A DNA stretch of 38,513 nt, from contig JADGHX010000026.1 in NCBI GenBank assembly GCA_019683695.1, forward strand, positions 1-38,513, given 5' to 3'. A program made the translations under genes and the position numbers. Positions 25,410-32,692 of this stretch are shown in pieces (position 1 is the stretch's first letter; each line of letters opens with the position of its first letter). The DNA is from Steroidobacteraceae bacterium (GTDB taxonomy: Bacteria > Pseudomonadota > Gammaproteobacteria > Steroidobacterales > Steroidobacteraceae). The notes under the pieces are model-generated. The model was given only the letters and a program-made list of their open reading frames with translations. It was not told where the DNA came from and made no database searches.

Positions 25410-26312
25410 ATGGCTTCCAAGGGTTTGATGCTGCGCGAGGGGATCGCGCCGGTGCGCGATCGGCTGCTGACCACGCTCTTCCTCGCGGGTCTGCTGCACG
25501 CGATCGTCATTCTCGGCGTCACGTTCAGCGCCAATGCGGAACCGGGTGCGTATGCCCCCGGGCTCGAAGTGCTGCTCGTGTCCGATGAATTGCCGGAAGG
25601 CGACCGCAACGACACCGCCACCTATCTCGCCCAGCGCACGCAGCTCGGCTCGGGCAACACGCGCAAGCCGGTGCCGCCGCGCAACCGCGCGTCCTCCGTG
25701 CCCATCCCGGCGCAGGATGGCACACCGGATGGCACCTCCCTCGGGCCAAAGGGCACGGCCGCAGGCAGCCGGAACGAGCAAGTGCTCACCTCCATGGGCT
25801 GGAGCACCAACGTGCGCTTCCTGATGGACGCGGGCGAATCCGGCACGTGGCGCAATGCGCCCGCCTTGCTCATGGAGCAGCCCGCCGCGCAACCGGGGCC
25901 GCAGGACGAAGCGGGCCCGGCGCAACTTCGCGGGCCCAAGCGCGACGAGCTGTGGATCACGCCGGACTCGCGCGCGGCGACGCTGGCGCCTTACCTCGAC
26001 GCGTGGCGGCGCAAGGTCGAGCAGATCGGCACGTTGAATTTCCCTGCTGCCGCACGGCACGCGGGCGTGCGGGCAAGCCCGGTGCTCGAGGTGGCGATCA
26101 ACTCGAGGGGTCAGCTCGAGAAGGCGATCATCCGCACCTCGAGCGGGTATCCGGAGCTCGATCAGGCCGCGCTCTCGATCCTGAAGCTTGCGAGTCCCTT
26201 CGATCCGTTCCCGCCCGAGCTGGCGCGGGAATACCGGGTGTTGCGGTTCGCCTACGAATGGCAGTTCGTCGGCGGCCGGGTGGGGTCCGGCGCAGTATCA
26301 ACCGTTCCTTGA
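25410..26312 (+). CDS. TonB-family energy transducer
   Basis: TonB-type proteins span the periplasm and pass proton-motive energy from ExbBD to outer-membrane receptors. Some paralogues serve other envelope roles: the P. aeruginosa paralogue TonB3, next to gshB, is linked to twitching motility. The 300-residue product has one membrane helix at about 19-40 (LLTTLFLAGLLHAIVILGV), a long low-complexity periplasmic linker rich in P, Q, G and R (about 60-190), and a C-terminal TonB domain (about 205-295). That domain contains NFPAAARHAGVRASPVLEVA and the GQLEKAIIRTSSGYPELDQA strand-helix unit. The usual proline-lysine repeats are weak. ATG 25410 is preceded closely by TATACT and may be leaderless. 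Synteny favours the TonB3-like role. Confidence 0.85.
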   Translation: MASKGLMLREGIAPVRDRLLTTLFLAGLLHAIVILGVTFSANAEPGAYAPGLEVLLVSDELPEGDRNDTATYLAQRTQLGSGNTRKPVPPRNRASSVPIPAQDGTPDGTSLGPKGTAAGSRNEQVLTSMGWSTNVRFLMDAGESGTWRNAPALLMEQPAAQPGPQDEAGPAQLRGPKRDELWITPDSRAATLAPYLDAWRRKVEQIGTLNFPAAARHAGVRASPVLEVAINSRGQLEKAIIRTSSGYPELDQAALSILKLASPFDPFPPELAREYRVLRFAYEWQFVGGRVGSGAVSTVP

Positions 26313-26331
26313 GACCGCCGCCGCTCGTGTC

Positions 26332-26337
26332 CATACT
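26332..26337 (+). promoter_or_regulatory. -10-like hexamer close to algH start
   Basis: CATACT ends 7 nt before the algH ATG at 26345, and there is no Shine-Dalgarno. It lies in the 32-bp gap after the TonB-like gene and could start an internal, leaderless transcript for algH-ruvX-pyrB-pyrK. Confidence 0.3.
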
Positions 26338-26344
26338 TCCGCGC

Positions 26345-26905
26345 ATGAGCGGCACGAGTCTCACGAATCATCTGCTGATCGCGATGCCGACGCTCGCCGA
26401 TCCGAACTTCGCGCAAACCGTCACGGTGGTGTGCGAGCACACGGACAAGGGCGCGCTCGGCATCGTCGTGAACAAGCCCTTGCCCATGCGCCTGTCGGAC
26501 GTGCTGATTCAGCTCAACATCGAGCCCCGTTCTCCCGAAATCGGCGCGCAGCCGGTGTTGCGGGGCGGCCCGGTGAACACCGACCGCGGGTTCGTTCTCC
26601 ATCGCCCCGGCGGCAAGTGGGATCACTCTCATCGCGTGTCGGATACCGTGCAGGTCACCACCTCGCGCGATGTGCTCGCGGCCATGGCTCGCGGCGAAGG
26701 GCCGGAAGATGCGTTCATCGCGCTCGGTTACGCCGGCTGGGAAGCCGGGCAGCTCGAGCGCGAGATCAAGGACAACTCCTGGCTCTCCATGCCCATCGAC
26801 GCCGGCATGGTGTTCGATCTGCCGTACGAGGACCGCTGGCATGCCGCGTGGCGCCTCCTCGGCATCGACATGACGATGATGAGCCGCATATCCGGTCATG
26901 CCTGA
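26345..26905 (+). CDS. YqgE/AlgH family protein
   Basis: This conserved cytosolic protein has no settled biochemical function; in Pseudomonas it was named AlgH from an alginate-related locus. The 186-residue product has the family features in order: LTNHLLIAMPTLADPNFAQT (start), VVCEHTDKGALGIVVNKP, PVLRGGPVNTDRGFVLH, DVLAAMARGEGPEDAFIALG, YAGWEAGQLEREIKDNSWL and the C-terminal W-rich segment. Length is typical. It sits directly before ruvX with an 8-bp overlap, the usual partner across proteobacteria. The start ATG 26345 has a -10-like hexamer and no Shine-Dalgarno. Confidence 0.94.
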   Translation: MSGTSLTNHLLIAMPTLADPNFAQTVTVVCEHTDKGALGIVVNKPLPMRLSDVLIQLNIEPRSPEIGAQPVLRGGPVNTDRGFVLHRPGGKWDHSHRVSDTVQVTTSRDVLAAMARGEGPEDAFIALGYAGWEAGQLEREIKDNSWLSMPIDAGMVFDLPYEDRWHAAWRLLGIDMTMMSRISGHA

Positions 26906-27365
26906 GGGGCGCCTGCCCGCCCGTCCGCCCGTCGAGACCGCCCTCGCCTTCGATTTCGGCCTCCGGCGCATCGGTGTCGCTTCAGGTGACACGCTCACCG
27001 GCACCGCCGGCCCGCGGCCCGCGGTCCGCGTCACCGCCGCCGGACCCGACTGGGCCGCCATCGAGCGGGAGGTGCGCGCGCTACAACCCCACCTGTTCGT
27101 GGTGGGTGCTCCGTATAATGCGAACGGTTCCCCCGGATCCCTCGCGACTGCGGCGAGCGCCTTCGCCGCCGAACTGGAGCGCCGGTTCGGACTTCCCGTG
27201 CACCGAGTGGATGAGCGGTTCTCGTCGCTGCAGGCGAACGAGCGCCTGAAGGCGCAACGCGCGAGCGGCGAACGCCGCCGCCGGATCCGGCGCGAGGACA
27301 TCGACAGCGCTGCGGCTGTGGTGATTCTCGAGCGGTGGCTCGCAGGTGAGGCGGACGGGGGATGA
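26898..27365 (+). CDS. ruvX: RuvX (YqgF), RNase H-fold nuclease
   Basis: RuvX is a RuvC/RNase H-fold nuclease linked to pre-16S rRNA 5'-end processing and proposed as an alternative Holliday-junction resolvase. The 155-residue product has the first catalytic Asp at D19 in FDFGLRRIGVASGD, the nucleotide-loop segment FVVGAPYNANGSPG, D105-E106 in HRVDERFSSLQA, and the final acidic residue near D136 in EDIDSAAAVVILERW. The ATG at 26898 overlaps the algH end. Its stop overlaps the pyrB start by 4 nt (ATGA), so algH, ruvX, pyrB and the PyrK-like gene form one tightly coupled unit. Confidence 0.94.
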   Translation: MPEGRLPARPPVETALAFDFGLRRIGVASGDTLTGTAGPRPAVRVTAAGPDWAAIEREVRALQPHLFVVGAPYNANGSPGSLATAASAFAAELERRFGLPVHRVDERFSSLQANERLKAQRASGERRRRIRREDIDSAAAVVILERWLAGEADGG

Positions 27366-28399
27366 ATCCGAACCGGGAGATCGACATGGCAGGTGCGCTC
27401 GAGGTTTCCGCGCCGGCGAATGCGGGGTCAGGCAATGGTGCGGGCGTGAATCAGTTCCGGCCCGACGGGTCGCTGCGGCATCTGCTGACGCTCGAGGGCT
27501 TCACGGCAGATCAGATCCACGCGCTGCTCGATCGCGCGCAAGGCTTCGTCCGCACGCTCGGCCGGCGCCCGCCCGCGCGCCATTCCCTGCAAGGCGTGAC
27601 GGTGGCGAACCTGTTCACCGAGCCCTCCACGCGCACGCGCGTGTCCTTCGAGCTCGCGGCCAAGCGGCTCGGGGCGGACGTGGTGAATCTCGAAGTCCAG
27701 CTCTCCTCGCGCGTGAAGGGCGAGAGCATGCTGGACACCGTGTTCACGCTGGAATCCCTGCACGTGGACGTGCTGGTCATTCGCGAGGCGGAAGTCGGCG
27801 TGCTGGACATGGTGGCGAGCAACGTCGCGCCGCATGTGAGCGTGCTGTCCGCCGGCGAGGCGCACGTCTCGCATCCCACGCAGGGATTGCTGGATGCGCT
27901 CACCGTGCGCCAGTACAAGAAGCGCTTCGATAACCTCAGCATCGCCATCGTCGGGGACATCCAGCATTCCCGCGTGGCGCGCTCCGCGTATCACGTGTTC
28001 CGCGCGCTCGGTGTGCCGGACCTGCGCATCGTGGCGCCGCCCGCGTTCATGCCGAAGCCCGACGAGTTCGCTGGCTGCTCGCGACACGCGGCCCTGCGAA
28101 CGGGGCTCAAGGACGTGGATGTGATCATGATGCTGCGCATCCAGAAGGAGCGGATGACGCATGCGGCCCTGCCGGATGCCGACCGCTATTTCGCCAAGTA
28201 CGGCCTCACGCCCGAGCGGCTCGCGGTGGCCAAGCCGGATGCCATCGTGATGCATCCCCAGCCGATGAATCGCGGCATCGAGATCGCGTCAGACGTGGCG
28301 GATGGCCCGCAGTCCGTCATCCGCACGCAGGTTCGCAACGGTGTGGCCGTGCGCATGGCGGTGCTCGAGGCGGTGATGGAACAGGTCACCGTCGAATGA
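27362..28399 (+). CDS. pyrB: PyrB, aspartate carbamoyltransferase catalytic chain
   Basis: PyrB condenses carbamoyl phosphate and aspartate in de novo pyrimidine synthesis. The 345-residue product carries the carbamoyl-phosphate motif FTEPSTRTRVSFE (85-97), LEVQLSSRVKGESMLDT, VSHPTQGLLDA and the aspartate loop region around MMLRIQKERM, and ends with HPQPMNRGIEIASDV. The N-terminal 35 residues are an extension of the kind seen in Pseudomonas-type enzymes, which assemble with an inactive dihydroorotase-like chain. That pyrC-like gene is not present here, nor is pyrR. ATG 27362 overlaps the ruvX stop (ATGA). A second ATG at 27386 has a better ribosome site (GGGAG) and could be the real start. 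Confidence 0.96.
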   Translation: MNPNREIDMAGALEVSAPANAGSGNGAGVNQFRPDGSLRHLLTLEGFTADQIHALLDRAQGFVRTLGRRPPARHSLQGVTVANLFTEPSTRTRVSFELAAKRLGADVVNLEVQLSSRVKGESMLDTVFTLESLHVDVLVIREAEVGVLDMVASNVAPHVSVLSAGEAHVSHPTQGLLDALTVRQYKKRFDNLSIAIVGDIQHSRVARSAYHVFRALGVPDLRIVAPPAFMPKPDEFAGCSRHAALRTGLKDVDVIMMLRIQKERMTHAALPDADRYFAKYGLTPERLAVAKPDAIVMHPQPMNRGIEIASDVADGPQSVIRTQVRNGVAVRMAVLEAVMEQVTVE

Positions 28400-29280
28400 A
28401 CGCCGGACACCGAGGCACGATCTTTCTCGAAGACGCCCGCGTTCTCGAACAGAAGGCTTTCGACGGGAACCAGTACGTCATCCGCGTGGCCGCGCCGAAG
28501 TGCGCGGCCCGGGCGGAGCCTGGCAGCTTCGTCCATATCTCCTGCGACCCGACGATTCCCATGCGGCGGCCGCTCTCCATCATGCGTGCGAATGCGCGTG
28601 AGGGGTGGGTGGAGATGCTCTACAAGGTGCTCGGGCACGGCTTGCACGCGCTGGCAACGCGCAAGCCCGGCGAGACCGTGAGCGTGCTCGGGCCCATCGG
28701 CCGGGGTTTCACGCCACATCCTGACAAGCCGCGCGCGCTGCTCATCGGCGGCGGCGTCGGCATTCCGCCGATGATCTTTCTTGCGGAACGCCTGCGCGAG
28801 CGGACGGACGCGCGATGGAAACCGTTGGTGCTCATGGGCTCGGAAATTCCGTTCCCGTTCCGCACGCGGCCTTCGCAGATCCTCGTGGCCGGCATGCCCG
28901 CCGGCACCATCGCGTGCATGCCCATGCTGGACGAGTGGAACATCCCGAGCCGGCTCGCCAGCCGATCCGGTTTTCCGGGCTGCTACGACGGGTTCGTCAC
29001 GCAGCTCGCGGACGAATGGCTCGCAACGCTCGGCCCGGCCGAGCTGGCTGAGGTCGAGATCTTCACCTGCGGCCCCACGCCCATGCTCGAAGTCACCGCG
29101 AAGCTCGCGCGCCGCTACGGCGTGGCGTGCCAGGCCTCTCTCGAAGAGTTCATGGCCTGCGCGGTCGGCGGCTGCGCCGGCTGCACCGTGCTCGTCCAGA
29201 CGCCTGAAGGGCCCGCCATGAAACGCGTGTGCGTGGACGGGCCGGTGTTCGACGCGTACACGGTCTTCAACGCAGCCTGA
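28396..29280 (+). CDS. PyrK-like dihydroorotate dehydrogenase electron-transfer protein
   Basis: In class 1B dihydroorotate dehydrogenases, PyrK carries FAD and a [2Fe-2S] cluster and passes electrons from the PyrD chain to NAD. The 294-residue product has an FAD-binding barrel (about 8-105) with RRPLSIMR (57-64), a nucleotide-binding domain with LIGGGVGIPPMIFLA (116-130) and IFTCGPTPML, and a C-terminal cluster motif. The cysteines are C255, C260, C263 and C279 (C-x4-C-x2-C-x15-C), followed by DGPVFDAYTVF. ATG 28396 overlaps the pyrB stop (ATGA). No class 1B pyrD lies next to it. Related family members serve hydrogenases and sulfite or glutamate reductases, so the PyrK role rests on the pyrB linkage. 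Confidence 0.85.
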   Translation: MNAGHRGTIFLEDARVLEQKAFDGNQYVIRVAAPKCAARAEPGSFVHISCDPTIPMRRPLSIMRANAREGWVEMLYKVLGHGLHALATRKPGETVSVLGPIGRGFTPHPDKPRALLIGGGVGIPPMIFLAERLRERTDARWKPLVLMGSEIPFPFRTRPSQILVAGMPAGTIACMPMLDEWNIPSRLASRSGFPGCYDGFVTQLADEWLATLGPAELAEVEIFTCGPTPMLEVTAKLARRYGVACQASLEEFMACAVGGCAGCTVLVQTPEGPAMKRVCVDGPVFDAYTVFNAA

Positions 29281-29321
29281 CCCACACGCGTAACCCCTCT
29301 CGGCTCAACATCCCAGACGTA

Positions 29322-29374
29322 ACCCGTGCACGTGCATTGGCAAGCACGTGCCCGGGGCACGCGCGTGCTCGGGT
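29322..29374. repeat. Imperfect inverted repeat
   Basis: ACCCG...CGGGT ends flank variations of GCACGTGC / GCACGCGCGTGC, with a central GTGCCCGGGGCAC palindrome (29348-29360). It could fold as a hairpin with internal loops on either strand. No T-run follows on the plus strand, so it is not a clear terminator for the PyrK-like gene 42 bp upstream. Confidence 0.45.
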
Positions 29375-29431
29375 ACACGCGTAAACAGACACTCATGCAG
29401 GCGCGATCGCGCGGAGGGGGCGGGGCCTCGC

Positions 29432-29530
29432 TCGAGAAGGGGTCTGGAGGCACCGGCCGGAAGACGCATCCCTGCGGGCCTGCTGAAAACACATCCCTGT
29501 GTTTTCAGCTGCCTCCAGACCCCTTCTCGA
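29432..29530. repeat. Nested palindrome with two TCCC/GGGA-loop hairpins
   Basis: Perfect 21-bp arms (29432-29452 and 29510-29530) enclose two small hairpins. One is CGCA-TCCC-TGCG (29465-29476). The other is a perfect 12-bp stem at 29482-29493 / 29498-29509 with the same TCCC loop. Read on the minus strand, both tips are the same octamer CAGGGATG. Equal loops with different stems suggest conserved structure. The element resembles dispersed intergenic repeats I recall from other gammaproteobacteria, but I cannot check copy number. It may act at the convergent 3' ends as a transcript-end structure. Confidence 0.75.
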
Positions 29531-29751
29531 ACGAGTCCCCGCTTCAACGCTCGTGCGGCGCTGTCGTCAGTAGTAAGTGCCACACGCAAACGCGATGGTT
29601 CGTTCGTGGCTACCCCACAGCGTTCGACGCATTCATCCTCGTGACCGGCAACACTCACGGGATGTCGCGTGATCGGCCAGATCGGAGATGAATCCGCTCC
29701 CGGCAGGGCTCCCCAACGCTCTTCATGAACGAAGCCGCCGCCCTCACGACG

Positions 29752-29998
29752 GCACGAGGCGAGCGGACGTGCGAGGGTGTGACGGGAGCTTCCGGCGCGC
29801 AGGGCACGCAGCCGCCCTCGCGACTCCGTAACCGAAGCTCATGCGCCACTCGCGCACGCACTCCCTCATTCAGACAAGCACCGGGCGGCGCCCATCAAGC
29901 GCACCGGCCGAATGCGCGCCGGTTGCGAGCGGCACACCCTCGCGCGGCCGATCGCCGCCTACCGAAGCCGCGCTCTTCGCGAACAAAGCCAGCGCTTA
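29752..29998. repeat. Tandem repeat copy A (~247 bp)
   Basis: This matches copy B at 30054-30300 with about ten differences by eye (roughly 96% identity), at a constant offset of 302-303 bp. It begins with GCACGAGGCGAGCGGACG and ends with AAAGCCAGCGCTT. Base changes between copies do not favour third codon positions in any obvious frame, and one creates a stop in the longest shared minus-strand reading, so I treat it as non-coding. Confidence 0.85.
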
Positions 29999-30053
29999 AC
30001 GCTGCCCAACCGAAGCCACACTCATGGCGAACGAAGCCAAAGCGCTCAACGCC

Positions 30054-30300
30054 GCACGAGGCGAGCGGACGTGCGAGGGTGTGACGGGAGCTTCCGGCGC
30101 GCAGGGCACGCAGCCGCCCGCGCGACTCCGTAACCGAAGCTCATGCGCCACTCGCGCACGCACTGCCCCATTCGGACAAGCACCGGGCGGCGCCCATCAA
30201 ATGCACAGGCCGAATGCGCGCCGGTTGCGAGCGGCACACCCTCGCGCGGCCGATCGCCGCCCCACCGAAGCCGCGCTCTTTGCGAACGAAGCCAGCGCTT
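30054..30300. repeat. Tandem repeat copy B (~247 bp)
   Basis: This is the second copy, ending 36 bp before the stop codon of the third pilus ATPase gene. A shorter degenerate motif near GCGAACGAAGCCAGCGCT occurs at the borders of both copies (about 29725, 29979, 30027 and 30282). This suggests that the large unit grew from, or recombined at, a smaller repeat. Confidence 0.85.
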
Positions 30301-30335
30301 CAGCCGCGTCGAATGTGGCGCGGCGCGCGACGACA

Positions 30336-31490
30336 TCAACCGAAGTTGATCTTGGCCTCGAGATTGGTGCGCGAGTCCGCGTTGGCGAGCGCCTCTTCGA
30401 GATCGATGCGGTTGTCCTTGTAGAGCTGATACAGCGCCGCGTCGAAACTCTGGATGTCGCGGTCGGCACTCTGCGCGATGGCCTCCTTGATCGCGGTGAC
30501 ATCGCCCTTCTTGATGAGCTCCGCAATGTGAGGCGTGTTGAGCATGATCTCCACCGCGGCGCACCGCTTGCCGTCCTTGCCCATGACGAGCCGCTGCCCC
30601 AGGAGCGCGCGCAGGTATTGCGAGAGGTCCAGGAAGATCTGCTGATGCTGGTCCCGCGGGAACATGTTGATGATGCGGTCCAGCGCTTCGGCGCAGTTGT
30701 TGGCGTGAAGCGTCGCGAGCACGAGGTGGCCCGTGCCCGAGAGATTGATGGCGGCCTCCATGCTCTCCCGATCGCGCACCTCGCCGATGAGAATCACGTC
30801 CGGCGCCGCGCGCATCACGCCGCGGAGGGCGCGGGAGAAGCTCTTGGTGTCGAGCCCCACCTCGCGCTGGTTCACGATGGAGCGCTTGTTCGTGTGCAGG
30901 AACTCGATCGGGTCCTCGATGGTGACGATGTGGTCCGAGGAATTCTCGTTGCGGTAGTTGATCATCGCCGCAATCGAGGTGGATTTGCCGGACCCGGTGG
31001 CCCCCACCATCATGATGAGCCCGCGCTTCTGCATGATGAGATCGCGCATCACATCCGGCAGCCCCAGCGCCTCGAGGCGCGGCATGTCCGCCGTGATGTA
31101 GCGCATGACGAGCGCGGGATAGCCGCGCTGCATGAACACGTTCACGCGGAAGCGCCCGAGCCCGGGCTCCGAGATCGCGAAATCGAGCTCCCACTCGCGC
31201 AGGAAATACTCGCGCTGCTCCGGTGTCATGAGCGCGAGCGCCGTCTGGCGCACCGTCTCCGGCGAGAGGATCTGCTTGTTCACCGGATAGATCTGTCCCT
31301 CGATCTTGATCTTCACCGGCGCATTCGAGGTGAAGAAGAGATCCGACGCCCGCTTCTCCACCATGAGCTTGAACAGCGGCTTCGTGTTGAGCGAGGGCGC
31401 GCTGGTGAGCGTCGCGTAAGCGCCGCTCGCGGAGAGCGTGCTCTGCGAACCGGTGCCCGAGACCGGATCGACGGGTTCTTTCCCCGACAT
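30336..31490 (-). CDS. Third PilT/PilU-family pilus ATPase
   Basis: This is a hexameric cytosolic AAA-like ATPase of the type IV pilus retraction family. The 384-residue product starts with a Ser/Thr/Ala-rich extension (about 1-34) missing from PilT and PilU. A PAS-like N-domain follows (FKLMVEKRASDLFFTSNAPV). The motor part has Walker A GATGSGKST (163-171), Asp box IEDPIEF (191-197), Walker B DVILIGEVRDRES (231-243) and His box GHLVLATLHAN (254-264). The PilT-specific AIRNLIRE motif is replaced by HIAELIKKGD, as in PilU-like proteins. ATG 31490 has GGAAGG upstream and lies 21 bp after the pilU stop, so pilT, pilU and this gene are probably one operon. It may be a second PilU that needs PilT for function. 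All catalytic motifs are intact. Confidence 0.9.
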   Translation of the reverse strand: MSGKEPVDPVSGTGSQSTLSASGAYATLTSAPSLNTKPLFKLMVEKRASDLFFTSNAPVKIKIEGQIYPVNKQILSPETVRQTALALMTPEQREYFLREWELDFAISEPGLGRFRVNVFMQRGYPALVMRYITADMPRLEALGLPDVMRDLIMQKRGLIMMVGATGSGKSTSIAAMINYRNENSSDHIVTIEDPIEFLHTNKRSIVNQREVGLDTKSFSRALRGVMRAAPDVILIGEVRDRESMEAAINLSGTGHLVLATLHANNCAEALDRIINMFPRDQHQQIFLDLSQYLRALLGQRLVMGKDGKRCAAVEIMLNTPHIAELIKKGDVTAIKEAIAQSADRDIQSFDAALYQLYKDNRIDLEEALANADSRTNLEAKINFG

Positions 31491-31511
31491 GCGTACGTGC
31501 CTTCCGTGATG

Positions 31512-32666
31512 CTAGAGGACGCGGCCCTGCTCTTCCTCGACGATGCGCAGCGCGCCGCCGTCGTCGATGTTCTTCGCCTCGCGCTTGCTCTCGAGCTTGA
31601 TGCGCAGGCGCAGCTCGTTCTTCGAGTCCGCGTTGCGCAGGGCGTCCTCGTAGGAGATGAAGCCGGCCTCGTAGAGCTCGAACAGCGACTGGTCGAACGT
31701 CTTCATGCCGAGGCGCGTCGAGCGCGACATCACTTCCTTGATCTTGGCCACCTCGCCTTTGAAGATGAGGTCCTGGATCAGCGGGGAGTTGAGCATGATC
31801 TCCGTGGCAGCGATGCGCCCGGAGCCGGATTCACGCGGGATCAGTCGCTGCGACACGAGCGCGCGGATGTTGAGCGACAGGTCCATCAGCAGCTGCTCGC
31901 GGCGCTCGTCCGGGAAGAAGTTGATGATGCGGTCGAGCGCCTGGTTCGAGCTGTTCGCGTGCAGGGTCGCGAGCACCAGGTGACCGGTCTCGGCGAACTG
32001 GATGCCGTGCTCCATCGTCTCGCGGTCGCGGATCTCGCCGATGAGAATGACGTCGGGCGCCTGGCGCAGCGTGTTCTTGAGCGCGCTGTGCCACGATTCG
32101 GTGTCCACGCCCACCTCACGGTGCGTGATCACGCAGCCCTTGTGCTGGTGCACGTACTCGACCGGGTCTTCGATCGTGATGATGTGACCGCGCGTCTTCT
32201 CGTTGCGGTAGCCCACCATGGCCGCGAGCGTGGTCGATTTGCCGGACCCCGTGCCGCCCACGACGATCACGAGGCCGCGCTTGCTGAGCACCACCTCTTT
32301 CAGGATGGGCGGCAGGTCGAGCTCCTCGAACGTGGGGATCTTCGCGTTGATGAGGCGGATGACGCAGCCCACCGAGGCCTGCTGCACGAAGGCGCTCACG
32401 CGGAAGCGGCCGATCCCGGGCGGCGCGATGGCGAAGTTGCACTCCTTCGTGGCGTCGAACTCCTTCGTCTGCCGGTCGTTCATGATGGCGCGCACGAGCG
32501 TGGCGGACTGCTCGGCCGTGAGCGCGCGCTCGCTCTGGGGCCGGATCTCGCCATCGATCTTGATGGCGGGCGGGAAGCCGGCGGTGATGAAGAGGTCGGA
32601 TGCCTTCTTCTCCACGACCCGGCGCAGCAGGTCCTGCATGAGCTTGATGGCTTGATCGCGATCCAT
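31512..32666 (-). CDS. pilU: PilU, accessory pilus retraction ATPase
   Basis: PilU is a PilT paralogue that works with PilT to power type IV pilus retraction. The 384-residue product has KKASDLFITAGFPPAIKIDG (20-39), Walker A GGTGSGKST (137-145), IEDPVEYVHQHKGCVITHRE (165-184), Walker B DVILIGEIRDRET and GHLVLATLHANSS. The C-terminal FDQSLFELYEAGFISYEDALR and a further acidic tail are characteristic of PilU and absent from PilT. ATG 32666 follows GGAG with a 6-nt gap; a longer frame to 32774 runs back into pilT and is rejected. The gene begins 26 bp after the pilT stop. Confidence 0.95.
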   Translation of the reverse strand: MDRDQAIKLMQDLLRRVVEKKASDLFITAGFPPAIKIDGEIRPQSERALTAEQSATLVRAIMNDRQTKEFDATKECNFAIAPPGIGRFRVSAFVQQASVGCVIRLINAKIPTFEELDLPPILKEVVLSKRGLVIVVGGTGSGKSTTLAAMVGYRNEKTRGHIITIEDPVEYVHQHKGCVITHREVGVDTESWHSALKNTLRQAPDVILIGEIRDRETMEHGIQFAETGHLVLATLHANSSNQALDRIINFFPDERREQLLMDLSLNIRALVSQRLIPRESGSGRIAATEIMLNSPLIQDLIFKGEVAKIKEVMSRSTRLGMKTFDQSLFELYEAGFISYEDALRNADSKNELRLRIKLESKREAKNIDDGGALRIVEEEQGRVL

Positions 32667-32692
32667 GGGGCGCTCCGGCGATGGGGTGAGGG

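Larger units (their letters stand above)
29281..30335. other. Gene-free, repeat- and palindrome-rich intergenic region
   Basis: The 1055 bp between the convergent PyrK-like gene and the third pilus ATPase gene hold no supportable gene; short open frames here are broken or repeated. It contains, left to right, an imperfect inverted repeat (29322-29374), a 12-bp palindrome GCGCGATCGCGC (29401-29412), a nested palindrome with two small hairpins (29432-29530), a plain stretch (29531-29725), and two tandem copies of a ~250-bp repeat (29752-29998, 30054-30300) joined by degenerate short repeats around GAACGAAGCC. The motif ACACGCGTAA also occurs twice (29283 and 29374 areas). Confidence 0.75.

Noticed and set aside
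29725-30084. A small plus-strand open frame in the repeat region (119 codons)
   Set aside because: It spans repeat copy A into copy B. The equivalent frame in copy B diverges after an indel, and base differences show no coding pattern.
29281-30335. CRISPR array
   Set aside because: The region has repeats, but they are two long units plus degenerate motifs, not short regular repeats with unique spacers, and there is no cas gene.
29655-30360. A possible minus-strand protein shared by both repeat copies
   Set aside because: Copy A has a stop where copy B has Arg and a frameshift near its end. Of the remaining changes most alter the residue, so coding selection is not supported.
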